NCBI GenBank assembly: GCA_958295895.1
Contig: CATQHI010000005.1
Location: 219,540 to 283,539, forward strand
Reading direction: 5' to 3'
Origin: Saprospiraceae bacterium
GTDB lineage: Bacteria; Bacteroidota; Bacteroidia; Chitinophagales; Saprospiraceae
Length of the DNA stretch: 64,000 nt
Each line of letters starts with the position of its first letter. Position 1 is the stretch's first letter. This document shows positions 16,870 to 26,490 of this stretch, one piece after another. The notes under the pieces were generated by a model. That model searched no databases. It had not been told where the DNA came from and worked only from the letters and a program-made list of their open reading frames with translations. The position numbers were made by a program, and so were the translations under genes.

Positions 16870-19089
16870 CTAAAACTGGTACCTCACCGTGCCCCGCACC
16901 GCAAACGGCGCACCGGGTGTGAAGTGAATCTCCTCCACCGGCTGGGCCTCATCGCGCAGCCGCGAGGTAGTGGCGAATTGCGTTTCCTCCCACTCGGTAT
17001 CCAGCGCGTTTTCGATGACCACTCCCAGGGTTAGCGGACCGAGGCGATAATTGGCGTTGGCATCCACGACCAGGTAGCCGGCGGCTACGATCGAGTTGTC
17101 CTCGTTAGCCGGCCGGTCGCGCACGTAGCGGTAGCGCAGACCGCCACTGAGCCGCTGGCGTAGGACCGTGAGCCCCCCGGTAGCGGTGAGGTTAGGCGCA
17201 AGGGGAATGTAATCCGCCCCCTCGGGCTCATTGATGCTCCGGGCCAGGGCGTAGTTCACGTCGGCGTCAGCGAAGAGCCAGTCCGTGAGTTGGTAGCGCA
17301 GTCCCAAATCCACCCCCAGCCGACGGGTCTCTCCACTGGGCTCTACAATACCGGCGTCGCCCACGTAGACGAATTCCTGCTGTAGGTACAGGTACCAGAG
17401 CGCGGCATTGAGAAACAGCCGGTCGGTAGGCCGGTGAATAGCCCCCAGGTCCGCCCCCAGAGCCAGCGGGAGGATGTCCGCCGCGCCTTGGTCCAGTACC
17501 ACCCGCGTGTCATTGGCGTGAAAACCAATGCCCGTTTTTAGGTACAACTGGGTGCGGGGGTTGGCGGTATAGAGGAAGTTAAGCTTCGGACTCACCGCCG
17601 CCTTCCGTTGCTCCTGCCGGTCGTAGGTCGGCTGCAACTTATCCACGTACTGGAACACGAACTGGTCTACCCGCACCCCCGGATGAATGAGCCAGCGACC
17701 GAGCTTGAAGTCCGCCCCGGCGTAGGCAAATACATTAGTCTCGTCAATATCACCGTACTGTAGCCGTTCCAGTAGCTCCTCCCGGTTCCGGGTACGACTG
17801 AGCTGATTGTCGTTGCTGTCGTCGTAGCGCAGGCCCACGCCGGCCTTCAACCGCCCCTCCAGCCCCGCGGCGCTGAAGGTGTGGGTAAGCTCTGACTGCA
17901 GCCCGTAGAGGTTGCGGTCCTCCGCCTGGCGGATCTGATCGCCGTTCACGGGGTCCTCCAGAAAGAAGGTGAAGTTGGAGTAGAGCTCGAAGGCGTAGCG
18001 GCTGTAGTAGGCCGTGGTCTTGACGAAGGTGCTGCGGTCCACCACGCTGGTAAAGGTGCCCAGCAGGTTAGAGCGGCTGGTGTAGCCCCCCTCGGTATCG
18101 TCGATGGCCCCGAAGCGGCCGATCAGCCCCTGCTCCACGGCCCGCACGGGAATCTGCCCCGAGGCATCCCACTTACTACCAAAGTGGGAGGCAAGTAGCG
18201 AAAGCCGGTTACCGTTTTCGAGCTCGGCGGTGTAGCGGCCCATCACGTTGAGGCGGCTGAAGCGCTGGCTGGAGACGAAGGGCCCGTCGGTGAGCATGTA
18301 CTCCGTCGCCAGGTAGGCGTTGCTGCGTTCGCGGCTTACTAGGTCGAAAAGTCCCACGCCGCGGAGTAGGCCAAAGGAGCCCCGTTCGACGCTTACCGAA
18401 GAGCGGTCCAGCGCATCCCGCAGCGCGAAGTCGACATAGCCGGCCGTTGCGAAGTTGCCCCGATCGTCATAGTAGGGCCCCTTGCCGTAGTCAATCTTCT
18501 GGATCGTCTCCGGAATCAGAAAGTGCAGGTCGGCGTACCCCTGCCCGTGGGCGTGGCTGACCATATTGACCGGCATGCCCTCCACGGAGATCGCCACGTC
18601 CGTGCCGTGGTCGATGTCGAAGCCCCGCAGAAAAAGTTGCTCCGCCTTCCCCCCGCCGGCGTGCTGACCGATCACCATACCGGGCACCCGCCGTAGGACG
18701 TCCTGAGCAGAATTCACCGGCCGCAATTGGGCGTCGATGTCGGCCACTACGCTGAGGGCGGCTACGCTGGGCCGTACCGTGACCGTACGCAGGTCGATGA
18801 AGGACTCCTCGAGGCGTACCCGCAGTAATTTATTATCTGACGGGGCCAGGAGTACCGCCGTGCGGTACCCCAGATAGGAAATTTGCAGTGAGTCACCCGG
18901 TTGTACCCCATCTAGTGCGAACTTACCGAGCGCATCGGTGTGGGTGTGTTCGTCGGCGTGCAGGTGTAGCACGTAGGCCCCCTCGGCCGGACTACCATCC
19001 TGGACATTTACCTGACCGCGTAGCGGGCCGGTCTGAGCGTAAACGGTGGCCTGTAGGCAGGCGAAGAGCAGTACAATTCGGTAAAGCAT
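16870..19089 (-). CDS. TonB-dependent outer-membrane receptor
   Basis: 739 residues: signal peptide (MLYRIVLLFACLQATVYAQ), a carboxypeptidase-like regulatory domain (25-100), a plug domain (about 105-230) and a 22-strand-type barrel ending in the aromatic residue of VRYQF. The plug holds NMVSHAHGQGYADLHFLIPE, a block I associate with a widespread receptor subgroup of unknown ligand. No SusD partner lies near, so it is probably not a classic glycan SusC. The next gene upstream on the same strand is a small membrane protein. The ligand cannot be told from sequence. Confidence 0.9.
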   Translation of the reverse strand: MLYRIVLLFACLQATVYAQTGPLRGQVNVQDGSPAEGAYVLHLHADEHTHTDALGKFALDGVQPGDSLQISYLGYRTAVLLAPSDNKLLRVRLEESFIDLRTVTVRPSVAALSVVADIDAQLRPVNSAQDVLRRVPGMVIGQHAGGGKAEQLFLRGFDIDHGTDVAISVEGMPVNMVSHAHGQGYADLHFLIPETIQKIDYGKGPYYDDRGNFATAGYVDFALRDALDRSSVSVERGSFGLLRGVGLFDLVSRERSNAYLATEYMLTDGPFVSSQRFSRLNVMGRYTAELENGNRLSLLASHFGSKWDASGQIPVRAVEQGLIGRFGAIDDTEGGYTSRSNLLGTFTSVVDRSTFVKTTAYYSRYAFELYSNFTFFLEDPVNGDQIRQAEDRNLYGLQSELTHTFSAAGLEGRLKAGVGLRYDDSNDNQLSRTRNREELLERLQYGDIDETNVFAYAGADFKLGRWLIHPGVRVDQFVFQYVDKLQPTYDRQEQRKAAVSPKLNFLYTANPRTQLYLKTGIGFHANDTRVVLDQGAADILPLALGADLGAIHRPTDRLFLNAALWYLYLQQEFVYVGDAGIVEPSGETRRLGVDLGLRYQLTDWLFADADVNYALARSINEPEGADYIPLAPNLTATGGLTVLRQRLSGGLRYRYVRDRPANEDNSIVAAGYLVVDANANYRLGPLTLGVVIENALDTEWEETQFATTSRLRDEAQPVEEIHFTPGAPFAVRGTVRYQF

Positions 19090-19131
19090 ACATCACCATA
19101 CGAGAGCCATCGGCATCCGGTTGGCCTTCGG

Positions 19132-19722
19132 CTACTGAAAAAGTATTTCGTCAACCTCCCTGCTCCGCCGGGGCCACCAGAGGCTATAGGCCGCCGCAGC
19201 AACTAGTACTACAGCCACCAGAGAGGGCAGGGCGGGGACGCTGGTGCCCCCCCAGTTGAAAATAGCCAGTTGCGTCGCTAGTTCCTCACCACTGCTCGTG
19301 GTCAGGGCCGTCTGGTAGGACATCCAGAACAACCCCCCCAGCATGGCGATCAGGGCCAGCTGGCGGGCACTGTGCCGGAGCATCGGCGTGGTGTGGGTAG
19401 CCGAGGTCCACACCGCCGGGTGGTCACCCAGGTACTCGATCAGTTGATTGCGGTCCTGGACCGAGCGCAGTTGCAGCCGGCGGGTCTTACCCTTGTGTAA
19501 GCGTACGGTCACGGCGGCCGAGCCCTGGTGGGAGCGTACGCGCAGCAGCTGGTGATTGGGAAAGAGCACGGCTCCCTCGGGCAGTGCTCCGGCCTGCAGC
19601 GCGCGCATGGCGTTCAGGGCCCGGGGGCGGTCTATGTGGAGCGTGCCGAGCCCGCGTTCATCGAGGAAAAGGTAGGCGCGTTTTAGGGAGTCTTTACGGG
19701 TGCGGAGGGGCCAGTATTTCAT
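19132..19722 (-). CDS. Membrane protein of unknown function
   Basis: 196 residues from ATG 19722 (MKYWPLRTRKDSLKRAYLF); the longer start lacks support. The first 120 residues are soluble and basic and look like a PH-like or small beta domain; two membrane helices follow (LALIAMLGGLFWMSYQTAL and SLVAVVLVAAAAYSLWW), and the end is acidic. I do not recognise the family. It lies 42 bp upstream of the TonB receptor on the same strand and may be in the same operon. Confidence 0.65.
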   Translation of the reverse strand: MKYWPLRTRKDSLKRAYLFLDERGLGTLHIDRPRALNAMRALQAGALPEGAVLFPNHQLLRVRSHQGSAAVTVRLHKGKTRRLQLRSVQDRNQLIEYLGDHPAVWTSATHTTPMLRHSARQLALIAMLGGLFWMSYQTALTTSSGEELATQLAIFNWGGTSVPALPSLVAVVLVAAAAYSLWWPRRSREVDEILFQ

Positions 19723-19909
19723 TGCTAGGTAGGGTAGGACAAAAGCCGGTGCTTCGGGGGCCAAAAAGCGGTCGAAGCGGTAGCAATGGAACGGCGGGGG
19801 TGGGGGTGTAGTATGACGTTAAGATAGCCGCGGCCGTAAGGGGCCCAATAAAGGTTGCCGGCAGCCATGATTGGGCGGTTTGTAACTAGTTGCGGAGTAC
19901 TGGTACGCG

Positions 19910-20500
19910 TTACCCCTGGTATAGAAACTGAATCACTACCGTAAACAGAAGGCGCAACACTAGCCCGAAGATCGTCACACCCACGGCGGTCGAGCGACGT
20001 ACTCCGAAGGCTGTACGGACGGTGCGACGCCAGCAGAGTAACAGCGGTAGACAAGCTGCAAAGAGAGCGGTTACAACTTCTAAAATAAACTCGGCGTGGA
20101 GGAAATTTTCCGCTAGATCCGTTAGTGAGAATGGTTCTCCAAAAAAAAGATACCGGTTACCGAGTAGCAGAACGAAACTACCCTCAAAAGTGAGGAAGCC
20201 TACTGCTAAGTACCAGCCTGAGGACTTCCATCCGTAAAGTAGGGGGATACTCAGCACGCCTATCACGATGGTCGTAATGATTGTACCAATAACGACCAAG
20301 GGTAAGCCTGAGGGGGCCGCTGTGATGAACGCTAGGTTAGTAAAGACCGAATAGCCTATTTGCGTAATCACTAAAGCTACACAGCATATCGCGAAATTCC
20401 GGATCGCCTTCGCTGCCTGACTTGGTGGGTGATCACCCCCTATCAGGGACTCATCAAGTAGAGATGTAAAGTGGGGGCGGGTAGGTTCCGTACGGGCCAT
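19910..20500 (-). CDS. Integral membrane protein, four to five helices
   Basis: 196 residues from ATG 20500 (MARTEPTRPHFTSLLDESL). After a 40-residue soluble start come hydrophobic segments at roughly 45-75, 80-105, 112-132 and two near the C-terminus. No family recognised. Base use is more AT-rich than its neighbours, which may point to weak selection or transfer. Upstream on its strand is TACTTTAG, a passable -7 box seven bases before the ATG. Divergent from the tiny lipoprotein gene. Confidence 0.6.
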   Translation of the reverse strand: MARTEPTRPHFTSLLDESLIGGDHPPSQAAKAIRNFAICCVALVITQIGYSVFTNLAFITAAPSGLPLVVIGTIITTIVIGVLSIPLLYGWKSSGWYLAVGFLTFEGSFVLLLGNRYLFFGEPFSLTDLAENFLHAEFILEVVTALFAACLPLLLCWRRTVRTAFGVRRSTAVGVTIFGLVLRLLFTVVIQFLYQG

Positions 20501-20556
20501 AAGCAGGCTAAAGTACGCCACCAACTTTCTTCGCCCCAGGCTTACATTAGGGGGCC

Positions 20557-20564
20557 TACCTTTG
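20557..20564 (+). promoter_or_regulatory. -7 box TACCTTTG four bases before an ATG
   Basis: A perfect TAnnTTTG element. With Bacteroidota spacing, transcription would start at or next to the ATG at 20569, giving a leaderless mRNA. Confidence 0.65.
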
Positions 20565-20568
20565 TCGC

Positions 20569-20661
20569 ATGCCCCGCCCGCTGTACGTCCTGCTGGTAAT
20601 TTTATGCCTCGTGCTGCTCGAGAGCTGCCGGGCCGGAGGCTGTGGCTGCCCCATGTACTAG
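20569..20661 (+). CDS. Tiny 30-residue Cys-rich lipoprotein
   Basis: Thirty codons: a compact lipoprotein signal with lipobox LLESC at residues 16-20, then a mature part of only eleven residues, CRAGGCGCPMY. The three Cys and the C-terminal CPMY tail look deliberate. A perfect -7 box stands four bases before the ATG, the same spacing as before the GT2 and mtaB genes, which supports expression. The aconitase gene starts 94 bp downstream. Such miniature lipoproteins are usually missed by gene callers. Its role is unknown; metal binding or a surface anchor are guesses. Confidence 0.6.
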   Translation: MPRPLYVLLVILCLVLLESCRAGGCGCPMY

Positions 20662-20755
20662 GCGGGAATGCGGTACATTTGTTGACTTTTTTGGGGCTGA
20701 CGGCGTTCTCCGGGTACACCCTATGCATTAAAGTCGATAAAAACTACAGCAAGCT

Positions 20756-23026
20756 ATGGCCTTCGATATTGATCTGATCCGGCGCGTGTACGACGCCCTG
20801 CCCGCTAAAGTGGCCGAGGCGCGGCAGAGACTGGGCCGCCCCCTCAGCCTGACCGAAAAGATCCTCTATACCCATCTGCACCCCGAGAGTCCGCTACAAA
20901 CTTACGGGCGCGGCAAAGATTACGTTTTCTTCCAACCCGACCGCGTGGCCATGCAGGATGCCACCGCCCAGATGGCCCTGTTGCAGTTCATGATGGCCGG
21001 CCGCGATAAGGTAGCCGTGCCCTCGACCGTGCACTGCGATCACCTGATCCTGGCCGAGACCGGTGCCGATGAAGACCTGGCGCGCGCCAACGACGAAAAC
21101 AGCGAGGTATACGATTTCCTCTCTACGGTGAGCGATAAGTACGGCATCGGCTTCTGGAGGCCGGGCGCGGGAATTATCCACCAGATCGTGCTGGAGAACT
21201 ACGCCTTCCCCGGCGGTATGATGATCGGTACCGATAGCCACACGCCCAACGGCGGCGGACTGGCTATGGTCGCCATCGGTGTCGGCGGCGCGGATGCCGT
21301 AGACGTGATGGCCGGTATGCCCTGGGAGCTCAAAATGCCCAAGGTGATCGGCGTAAAGCTGACCGGCAAACTCAGCGGCTGGACGACCCCTAAGGATGTG
21401 ATCCTCAAAGTAGCCGGTATCCTCACCGTAAAGGGCGGTACCGGAGCCATTGTGGAATACTTCGGTGAGGGCGCGCAGAGCATGAGCTGTACGGGTAAGG
21501 GTACCATCTGCAACATGGGAGCCGAGATCGGAGCCACTACCTCCACCTTCGGCTACGACGATAGCATGAGCCGCTACCTGAAGGCCACTGACCGGGCCGA
21601 TGTAGCCGCCCTGGCCGACGGTGTGGCCGAGCACCTGACGGGCGATTCGGAGGTATACGCCGACCCCGATAAGTACTTCGACCGGGTCATCGAGATCGAC
21701 CTCAGTACGCTGGAGCCGCACATCAACGGGCCCTACACGCCGGACCGGGCCTTCCCGATCTCGCAGTTTGCCGCCGCGGTGGAGAAATTCGAGTTCCCGC
21801 CCGTACTGGAGGTGGGTCTGATCGGTAGCTGCACCAACTCCAGCTACGAGGACCTGGACCGTTCGGCTAACATCGCCAAGGACGCCAAGGCGAAGGGACT
21901 GCGCTTTAAAAGTGAGTTTACCGTGACGCCGGGCTCGGAGCAGATCCGCTACACCGTGGAGCGCGACGGTATTCTGGAGGCCTTCGAGGAAACCGGGGCT
22001 ACCGTACTGGCTAATGCCTGCGGACCCTGCATCGGGCAGTGGGCGCGGCACACCGACGATCCCGACCGGGCCAACTCCATCCTCACGAGCTTCAACCGCA
22101 ACTTCGCTAAGCGCAACGACGGTAATCCGCAGACGCGCGGCTTCGTGGCCAGTCCGGAGCTGGTCACCGCCATGGCCCTGAGCGGTAGTATGAAATTTAA
22201 CCCGCTGACCGATACGCTGACCAATGACAAGGGTGAGCAGGTAAAGCTCTCACCCCCCACCGGCTACGAGCTGCCCCCGAATGGGTTTGCCGTGGAGGAT
22301 GCCGGCTTCCAGTCACCGGCCGAGGACGGTAGCGGCATCGAAGTACGGGTGGATGAGAGTAGCGACCGTCTCCAACTCCTAGAACCCTTCCAGCCCATCA
22401 CCTCCGAGCAGGTGCAGGACATGCGGGTGCTGATCAAGGCCAAGGGCAAGTGTACCACCGACCATATTTCGATGGCCGGACCGTGGCTCACCTACCGCGG
22501 CCACCTCGAGAACATCTCGCAGAACTGCCTCATCGGCGCCGTAAACGCCTACAGCGAGAAGACCAATACGGTACTGAACTACGTCACCGGTGAGTACATG
22601 GCCGTACCCGACAGTGCCACCACCTACCGCGACAACGGCATCGGCCAGATCGTAGTGGGCGAGGAAAACTACGGGGAAGGATCTAGCCGCGAGCACGCCG
22701 CCATGGAGCCCCGCTTCCTGGGCGTACACGCCGTGCTGGTGAAGTCCTTCGCCCGTATCCACGAAACCAACCTGAAGAAACAGGGGATGTTGGCACTGAC
22801 CTTCGTCGACCCGGACGACTACGATAAAGTGCGGCAGGACGACAAGGTGAGCATCGTGGACTTCGAAGCCATGGCACCGGACCGCCACGTGACCGTACAG
22901 CTCGACCACGCCGATGGCACCCACGAGTCCTTTCAGGTAGCGCACACCTACAACCTGGCCCAGATCGACTGGGTACGGGCGGGCAGCGCGCTGAATAAGA
23001 TCCGCGAGGAACTGGCGCACGCCTAG
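20756..23026 (+). CDS. acn: Aconitate hydratase (mitochondrial type)
   Basis: Turns citrate into isocitrate in the TCA cycle with a 4Fe-4S cluster. 756 residues, full length for the mitochondrial-type aconitase usual in Bacteroidota. Cluster ligands are Cys359 (GSCTNSS), Cys422 and Cys425 (ACGPC). The substrate motifs HCDHL near the N-terminus, [11 protein letters not shown], and the C-terminal swivel-domain loop [18 protein letters not shown] are present. Cytoplasmic. A strong terminator lies directly behind, so it is the last gene of its transcript. Confidence 0.96.
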   Translation: MAFDIDLIRRVYDALPAKVAEARQRLGRPLSLTEKILYTHLHPESPLQTYGRGKDYVFFQPDRVAMQDATAQMALLQFMMAGRDKVAVPSTVHCDHLILAETGADEDLARANDENSEVYDFLSTVSDKYGIGFWRPGAGIIHQIVLENYAFPGGMMIGTDSHTPNGGGLAMVAIGVGGADAVDVMAGMPWELKMPKVIGVKLTGKLSGWTTPKDVILKVAGILTVKGGTGAIVEYFGEGAQSMSCTGKGTICNMGAEIGATTSTFGYDDSMSRYLKATDRADVAALADGVAEHLTGDSEVYADPDKYFDRVIEIDLSTLEPHINGPYTPDRAFPISQFAAAVEKFEFPPVLEVGLIGSCTNSSYEDLDRSANIAKDAKAKGLRFKSEFTVTPGSEQIRYTVERDGILEAFEETGATVLANACGPCIGQWARHTDDPDRANSILTSFNRNFAKRNDGNPQTRGFVASPELVTAMALSGSMKFNPLTDTLTNDKGEQVKLSPPTGYELPPNGFAVEDAGFQSPAEDGSGIEVRVDESSDRLQLLEPFQPITSEQVQDMRVLIKAKGKCTTDHISMAGPWLTYRGHLENISQNCLIGAVNAYSEKTNTVLNYVTGEYMAVPDSATTYRDNGIGQIVVGEENYGEGSSREHAAMEPRFLGVHAVLVKSFARIHETNLKKQGMLALTFVDPDDYDKVRQDDKVSIVDFEAMAPDRHVTVQLDHADGTHESFQVAHTYNLAQIDWVRAGSALNKIREELAHA

Positions 23027-23052
23027 TGGCTTGCAAAAATCGATTCTTGAAG

Positions 23053-23091
23053 GCCGTTTCCGCACAAGTAGTGGGGGAACGGCTTTATTTT
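23053..23091 (+). terminator. Rho-independent terminator after aconitase
   Basis: Thirteen-base arms, GCCGTTTCCGCAC against GTGGGGGAACGGC, pair around loop AAGTA with one mismatch and one wobble, then TTTATTTT follows. Confidence 0.9.
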
Positions 23092-23107
23092 GTTAGAAAT
23101 ACTGTGT

Positions 23108-23650
23108 ATGTCTAAACTGTTGCCCCTTGCGCTATTTTTCGGTTTGCTGTTGTTTGCGGGCTGCCCTAGTCCCGGTGAGCCCCAGGATGATTTTCTGACC
23201 GAGTCGGACTTTTACGGTACTTGGGCGGTCGACCGCTTTGATAGCGAGTTTACTACTACGGGCACCTTTTTGGGACAGGACCTGGACCAGGAGGGCAGTA
23301 GTAGCATCAGCAATTCCGTCCTGGAGTTGAGTCTGCGGCAGGATGGTAGCTGGAGTTCCAGCGGCGACTACGACCTGAACATCACCACCGAAGACGGCAC
23401 CGAAGTGACCCGGCAGCGGGGCATCGGGCAGGGGAATTGGTCGTACCGCCTCGATACGCTCTTTATGGATGGCCTGCAAAACTACAATGGCTCGGGTACC
23501 TTCCGTATGGCCCAGCCCTGCGCGGTCGGCGACTTCGAGCGGGATATCTTCACCGAGCTTAGTACCCAGACGCTGGACGTGGACCGCAACGACGAATTTG
23601 AAACGGAGATCGTGACCCGGGGCAGTTGGGAAATTCTCATTAAGCGGTAG
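23108..23650 (+). CDS. Lipocalin-like lipoprotein
   Basis: 180 residues from ATG 23108, which starts a clean lipoprotein signal (LLFAGCPSP); the ORF can be opened 18 bases earlier but without gain. The mature part starts FYGTWAVDRF, the lipocalin-type GxW motif, followed by alternating strands and the closing GSWEILIKR, the pattern of Bacteroidota lipocalin-like (DUF4923/DUF5004-type) lipoproteins. Function unknown; perhaps binds a small hydrophobic ligand at the outer membrane. It runs into mtaB tail to tail with 11 bases shared. Confidence 0.65.
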   Translation: MSKLLPLALFFGLLLFAGCPSPGEPQDDFLTESDFYGTWAVDRFDSEFTTTGTFLGQDLDQEGSSSISNSVLELSLRQDGSWSSSGDYDLNITTEDGTEVTRQRGIGQGNWSYRLDTLFMDGLQNYNGSGTFRMAQPCAVGDFERDIFTELSTQTLDVDRNDEFETEIVTRGSWEILIKR

Positions 23651-24986
23651 GAACCGCCGCCGGCTCGGCGACCACTAGTCCGTCCTCCGTCAGCTCCTGC
23701 AGCTCCATATCCACCAGGTGATTAACCCAACTATCCGGGGCCGGGAAGGTGACCTTAATATAGTTGTCGGTAAAGCCGTGCAGCACACCCTTCTTCTTAC
23801 TTTGTTCCAGTAGTACGGGGCGGACCTCCCCCAGGTGCCGTGCGGCAAAGGTATGCCGCTTACGTTCGCTAAGGATGCTGAGTTGCTTATTGCGGCGGCG
23901 ACGCTCGCTCAGGGGCACCACGCTCTCCATTGCGGCGGCCGGCGTATTGGCCCGCTCGCTGTAGGTGAATACGTGGAGGTAGCTCACGTCGAGCGCCTCC
24001 ACGAAGCGGTAGGTCTCCCGGAAGTCCTCCTCGGTCTCGCCGGGAAAGCCGACGATCAAATCGACCCCGATGCAGCAGTGCGGCATCACGCGGAGAATGT
24101 GGGCTACCCGCTCGGCGTAGAGCTCCCGGCGGTAGCGGCGGCGCATCTTGGCCAGCTGCTTGTTATTGCCGCTCTGTAGGGGCATATGGAAGTGGGGGGC
24201 AAAGCGCTCGCTACCGGCTACGAAGTCGATCACCTCATCCGTACACAGGTTGGGCTCGATACTCGAGATACGGAAGCGCCGGATGCCGGCCACCCGGTCG
24301 AGGGCCCTAGCCAGGTCCACGAAGAGCGCCTCCTTACGCGGCCGCTGCCCCTCGATCACCGCCGTACCGTTTCCAAAATCCCCGATGTTGACGCCGGTGA
24401 GTACGATCTCCTTCACCCCCCGGGCGGCAATGGCCTCGGCGTCGCGCACGATCTGCTCCACGGTGCTACTCCGGCTCGCCCCCCGCGCCAGGGGTATCGT
24501 GCAGAAGCTACAGCTGTAGTCGCAGCCGTCCTGTACCTTCAGAAAGGAGCGCGTGCGGTCCCCAAAACTGAAGGATGACACGAAGGTGTCCGCCTCCCGC
24601 ACCTCCCCGGCCCGCACCATTCCCTTGCCGGAGCCGGAAGCGATGCCGTCGATATAGTCCAGGATGCGGAACTTCTCCGCCGCCCCCAGTACCAGGTCTA
24701 CGCCGTCGATAGCGGCGATCTCTTCGGGCTTAAGTTGGGCATAGCAGCCCACCACCACGACCTTCGCACCTGCGTTCGCGCCCAGTGCCTTGCGCACTAC
24801 GTTGCGGCACTTGCGGTCGGCAAACTCAGTGACGGAGCAGGTATTGATCACGACCACGTCCGCCCCCTCCCGGAAGGGCACCTCCTGGTAGCCCGCGGCG
24901 GTGAACTGGCGCCCGATGGCGGAGGTCTCTGAGTAGTTGAGCTTGCAGCCGAGGGTGTAGAAGGCTACGGTACCGAGGGTTGACAT
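23640..24986 (-). CDS. mtaB: tRNA t6A37 methylthiotransferase MtaB
   Basis: Radical-SAM enzyme that adds a methylthio group to t6A at position 37 of tRNAs reading ANN codons. 448 residues. The N-terminal cluster is bound by Cys14, Cys50 and Cys81, the radical-SAM cluster by Cys155, Cys159 and Cys162 (GCDYSCSFC), and a TRAM-like domain closes the protein. The order and spacing separate MtaB from MiaB and RimO. The ATG is four bases from a perfect -7 box on this strand, so the mRNA is probably leaderless. Its promoter mirrors that of the divergent GT2 gene. Confidence 0.93.
   Translation of the reverse strand: MSTLGTVAFYTLGCKLNYSETSAIGRQFTAAGYQEVPFREGADVVVINTCSVTEFADRKCRNVVRKALGANAGAKVVVVGCYAQLKPEEIAAIDGVDLVLGAAEKFRILDYIDGIASGSGKGMVRAGEVREADTFVSSFSFGDRTRSFLKVQDGCDYSCSFCTIPLARGASRSSTVEQIVRDAEAIAARGVKEIVLTGVNIGDFGNGTAVIEGQRPRKEALFVDLARALDRVAGIRRFRISSIEPNLCTDEVIDFVAGSERFAPHFHMPLQSGNNKQLAKMRRRYRRELYAERVAHILRVMPHCCIGVDLIVGFPGETEEDFRETYRFVEALDVSYLHVFTYSERANTPAAAMESVVPLSERRRRNKQLSILSERKRHTFAARHLGEVRPVLLEQSKKKGVLHGFTDNYIKVTFPAPDSWVNHLVDMELQELTEDGLVVAEPAAVPTA
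24766..24783 (+). repeat. Weak 18-bp repeat copy (two mismatches), inside mtaB
   Basis: Matches the consensus at 16 of 18 bases, antisense to mtaB. It could be chance in GC-rich coding DNA. Confidence 0.35.
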
Positions 24987-25064
24987 ACTACAAAGGTAAA
25001 TAGATCGCTACGCTCGTTAGACGGCCTAACGAGGCGAAGGTGATCTACTTACCTTTGTAGTATG
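24984..25064. promoter_or_regulatory. Palindromic divergent promoter with twin leaderless starts
   Basis: Both start codons lie inside one near-palindrome of about 38-base arms. Each strand reads a TAACGAG...GATCTA element, TACCTTTG, four bases, then ATG (boxes at 24991-24998 on minus and 25050-25057 on plus). No -33 TTTG is clear on either side, so the TAACGAG...GATCTA element may replace it. Confidence 0.75.
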
Positions 25065-25823
25065 TACAAGGATAAGAAAGTCGTAGTCGTCATGCCCGCC
25101 TACAACGCCGCCCGCACCCTGGAGAAAACTTACCGCGAGGTGCCGCGCGAGCTGGTCGACGAGGTGGTGCTCTGTGACGATGCCAGTAAGGACGAGACCA
25201 CGGCCCTGGCCACCCAGCTCGGAGTCGATCACGTGATCACCCACCCCAGCAACCGGGGCTACGGGGGCAACCAGAAGAGCCTGTACAATAAAGCACTCGA
25301 TATTGGGGCGGATATCGTGATCATGGTGCACCCCGATTACCAGTACACGCCGAAGCTGATCCCTACGATGTGCAATATCATCGGGGAGGGACTGTATCCG
25401 GTGGTGCTGGCCTCACGCATCCTCGGCAAGGGGGCGCTCAGGGGGGGGATGCCGCCGTACAAGTACGTGGCTAACCGGTTTCTGACCGCCGTGCAAAACC
25501 TACTGGTCAACTACAAGCTCAGCGAGTACCATACGGGCTACCGGGCCTTTAGCCGGGAGGTGCTGGAGACGATTGCCTTCGATGCCAACGACGATGATTT
25601 TGTGTTCGACAACGAGATGCTCTCGCAGATCATTTACCACGGCTTCGACATTGCGGAGGTGACCTGCCCGACGAAGTACTTCGAGGAGGCCAGCAGCATC
25701 AACTTCGCGCGGAGTAGCAAGTACGGCCTGGGGGTACTGCGCGTCTCCCTCCAGCACCGCCTGGCCAAGTGGGGCCTGATCGAAGAACCTAAAATCTACG
25801 CCCGTGCGTCCTATTTCGTTTAA
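25062..25823 (+). CDS. Family 2 glycosyltransferase
   Basis: 253 residues, GT-A fold: KKVVVVMPAYNAARTLEK at the N-terminus, the DDAS metal/nucleotide motif near residue 39, and HPDYQY near residue 90. No membrane helix is evident, so it is like the dolichol-phosphate-mannose-synthase or polyprenyl-phosphate transferase subgroup without the anchor. It likely transfers a sugar for surface glycans. The next gene, a HAD phosphatase, overlaps its end by 20 bases, and xerD overlaps that, so the three form one tight operon driven by the palindromic promoter. Confidence 0.88.
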   Translation: MYKDKKVVVVMPAYNAARTLEKTYREVPRELVDEVVLCDDASKDETTALATQLGVDHVITHPSNRGYGGNQKSLYNKALDIGADIVIMVHPDYQYTPKLIPTMCNIIGEGLYPVVLASRILGKGALRGGMPPYKYVANRFLTAVQNLLVNYKLSEYHTGYRAFSREVLETIAFDANDDDFVFDNEMLSQIIYHGFDIAEVTCPTKYFEEASSINFARSSKYGLGVLRVSLQHRLAKWGLIEEPKIYARASYFV

Positions 25824-26490
25824 GGGGATTCTGTTCGACCTCGACGGTACCCTGGTCGATAATATGATGGTACACCACCGCGCCTGGCAGCGTAAGCTCA
25901 GCGAGCTCGGCCTGGAGTACAGCCTGGAGCGGGTCAAGGAGGAGATCCACGGCGTGAACCTGGAGATCCTGGAGCGGCTCTTCGGCGACAAATACACCCC
26001 CGAGGACCGCGTCAGGATCGCCGGCGAAAAGGAGGCTGCCTACCGCGACATCTTCGCCCCCGAACTGGCGGAGAAGACCGTGGGCGGGGCACTCGACTTC
26101 ATCCGGGCGGCCTACGCTCAGGACGTGCCCATGGCCATCGCTACGGCCGGGCCGGAGGACAACGCCTTTTTCGTAATCGACCGGTTGGGGATTCGTGAGC
26201 TGCTGGGCCACGTTGTCCATTCCGGTATGGTGACGAGCGGGAAACCCGATCCGGAGGTGTTCCGACTGGCGGCCGAGGGGATCGGCGTAGCGCTCGAAAA
26301 CTGTCTCATTTTCGAGGACAGCGTGACCGGTGCCCGGGCGGCCAACAACGCCGGCTGCCCCGTGGTGGTGATGACGACTACCCACCAACGCGAGGAGTTC
26401 GCGGGGCTGGAGGTGGCTGCCTTCCGGGAGGATTTCCGGGGGTTGATCGTCGAACGGCAGGAGGGAGAAGGGTTTATGCTGGCGTTATGA
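25804..26490 (+). CDS. HAD hydrolase, beta-phosphoglucomutase-like
   Basis: 228 residues from GTG. The HAD motif I is FDLDGTLVDN with Asp12 and Asp14; a helical cap follows (residues 25-90), motif II is near IATAG, motif III the GKPDPEVF Lys, motif IV EDSVTGARAA. This is the sugar-phosphatase/phosphomutase branch (subfamily IA). The overlap with the GT2 gene (20 bases) suggests coupled translation and a role in sugar-phosphate supply; the precise substrate is open. It overlaps xerD by four bases. Confidence 0.87.
   Translation: MRPISFKGILFDLDGTLVDNMMVHHRAWQRKLSELGLEYSLERVKEEIHGVNLEILERLFGDKYTPEDRVRIAGEKEAAYRDIFAPELAEKTVGGALDFIRAAYAQDVPMAIATAGPEDNAFFVIDRLGIRELLGHVVHSGMVTSGKPDPEVFRLAAEGIGVALENCLIFEDSVTGARAANNAGCPVVVMTTTHQREEFAGLEVAAFREDFRGLIVERQEGEGFMLAL

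Noticed and set aside
20894..22051. 385-codon minus-strand ORF opposite aconitase
   Set aside because: Shadow of a fully conserved aconitase; composition rich in Gly, Val and His with no recognisable motif.
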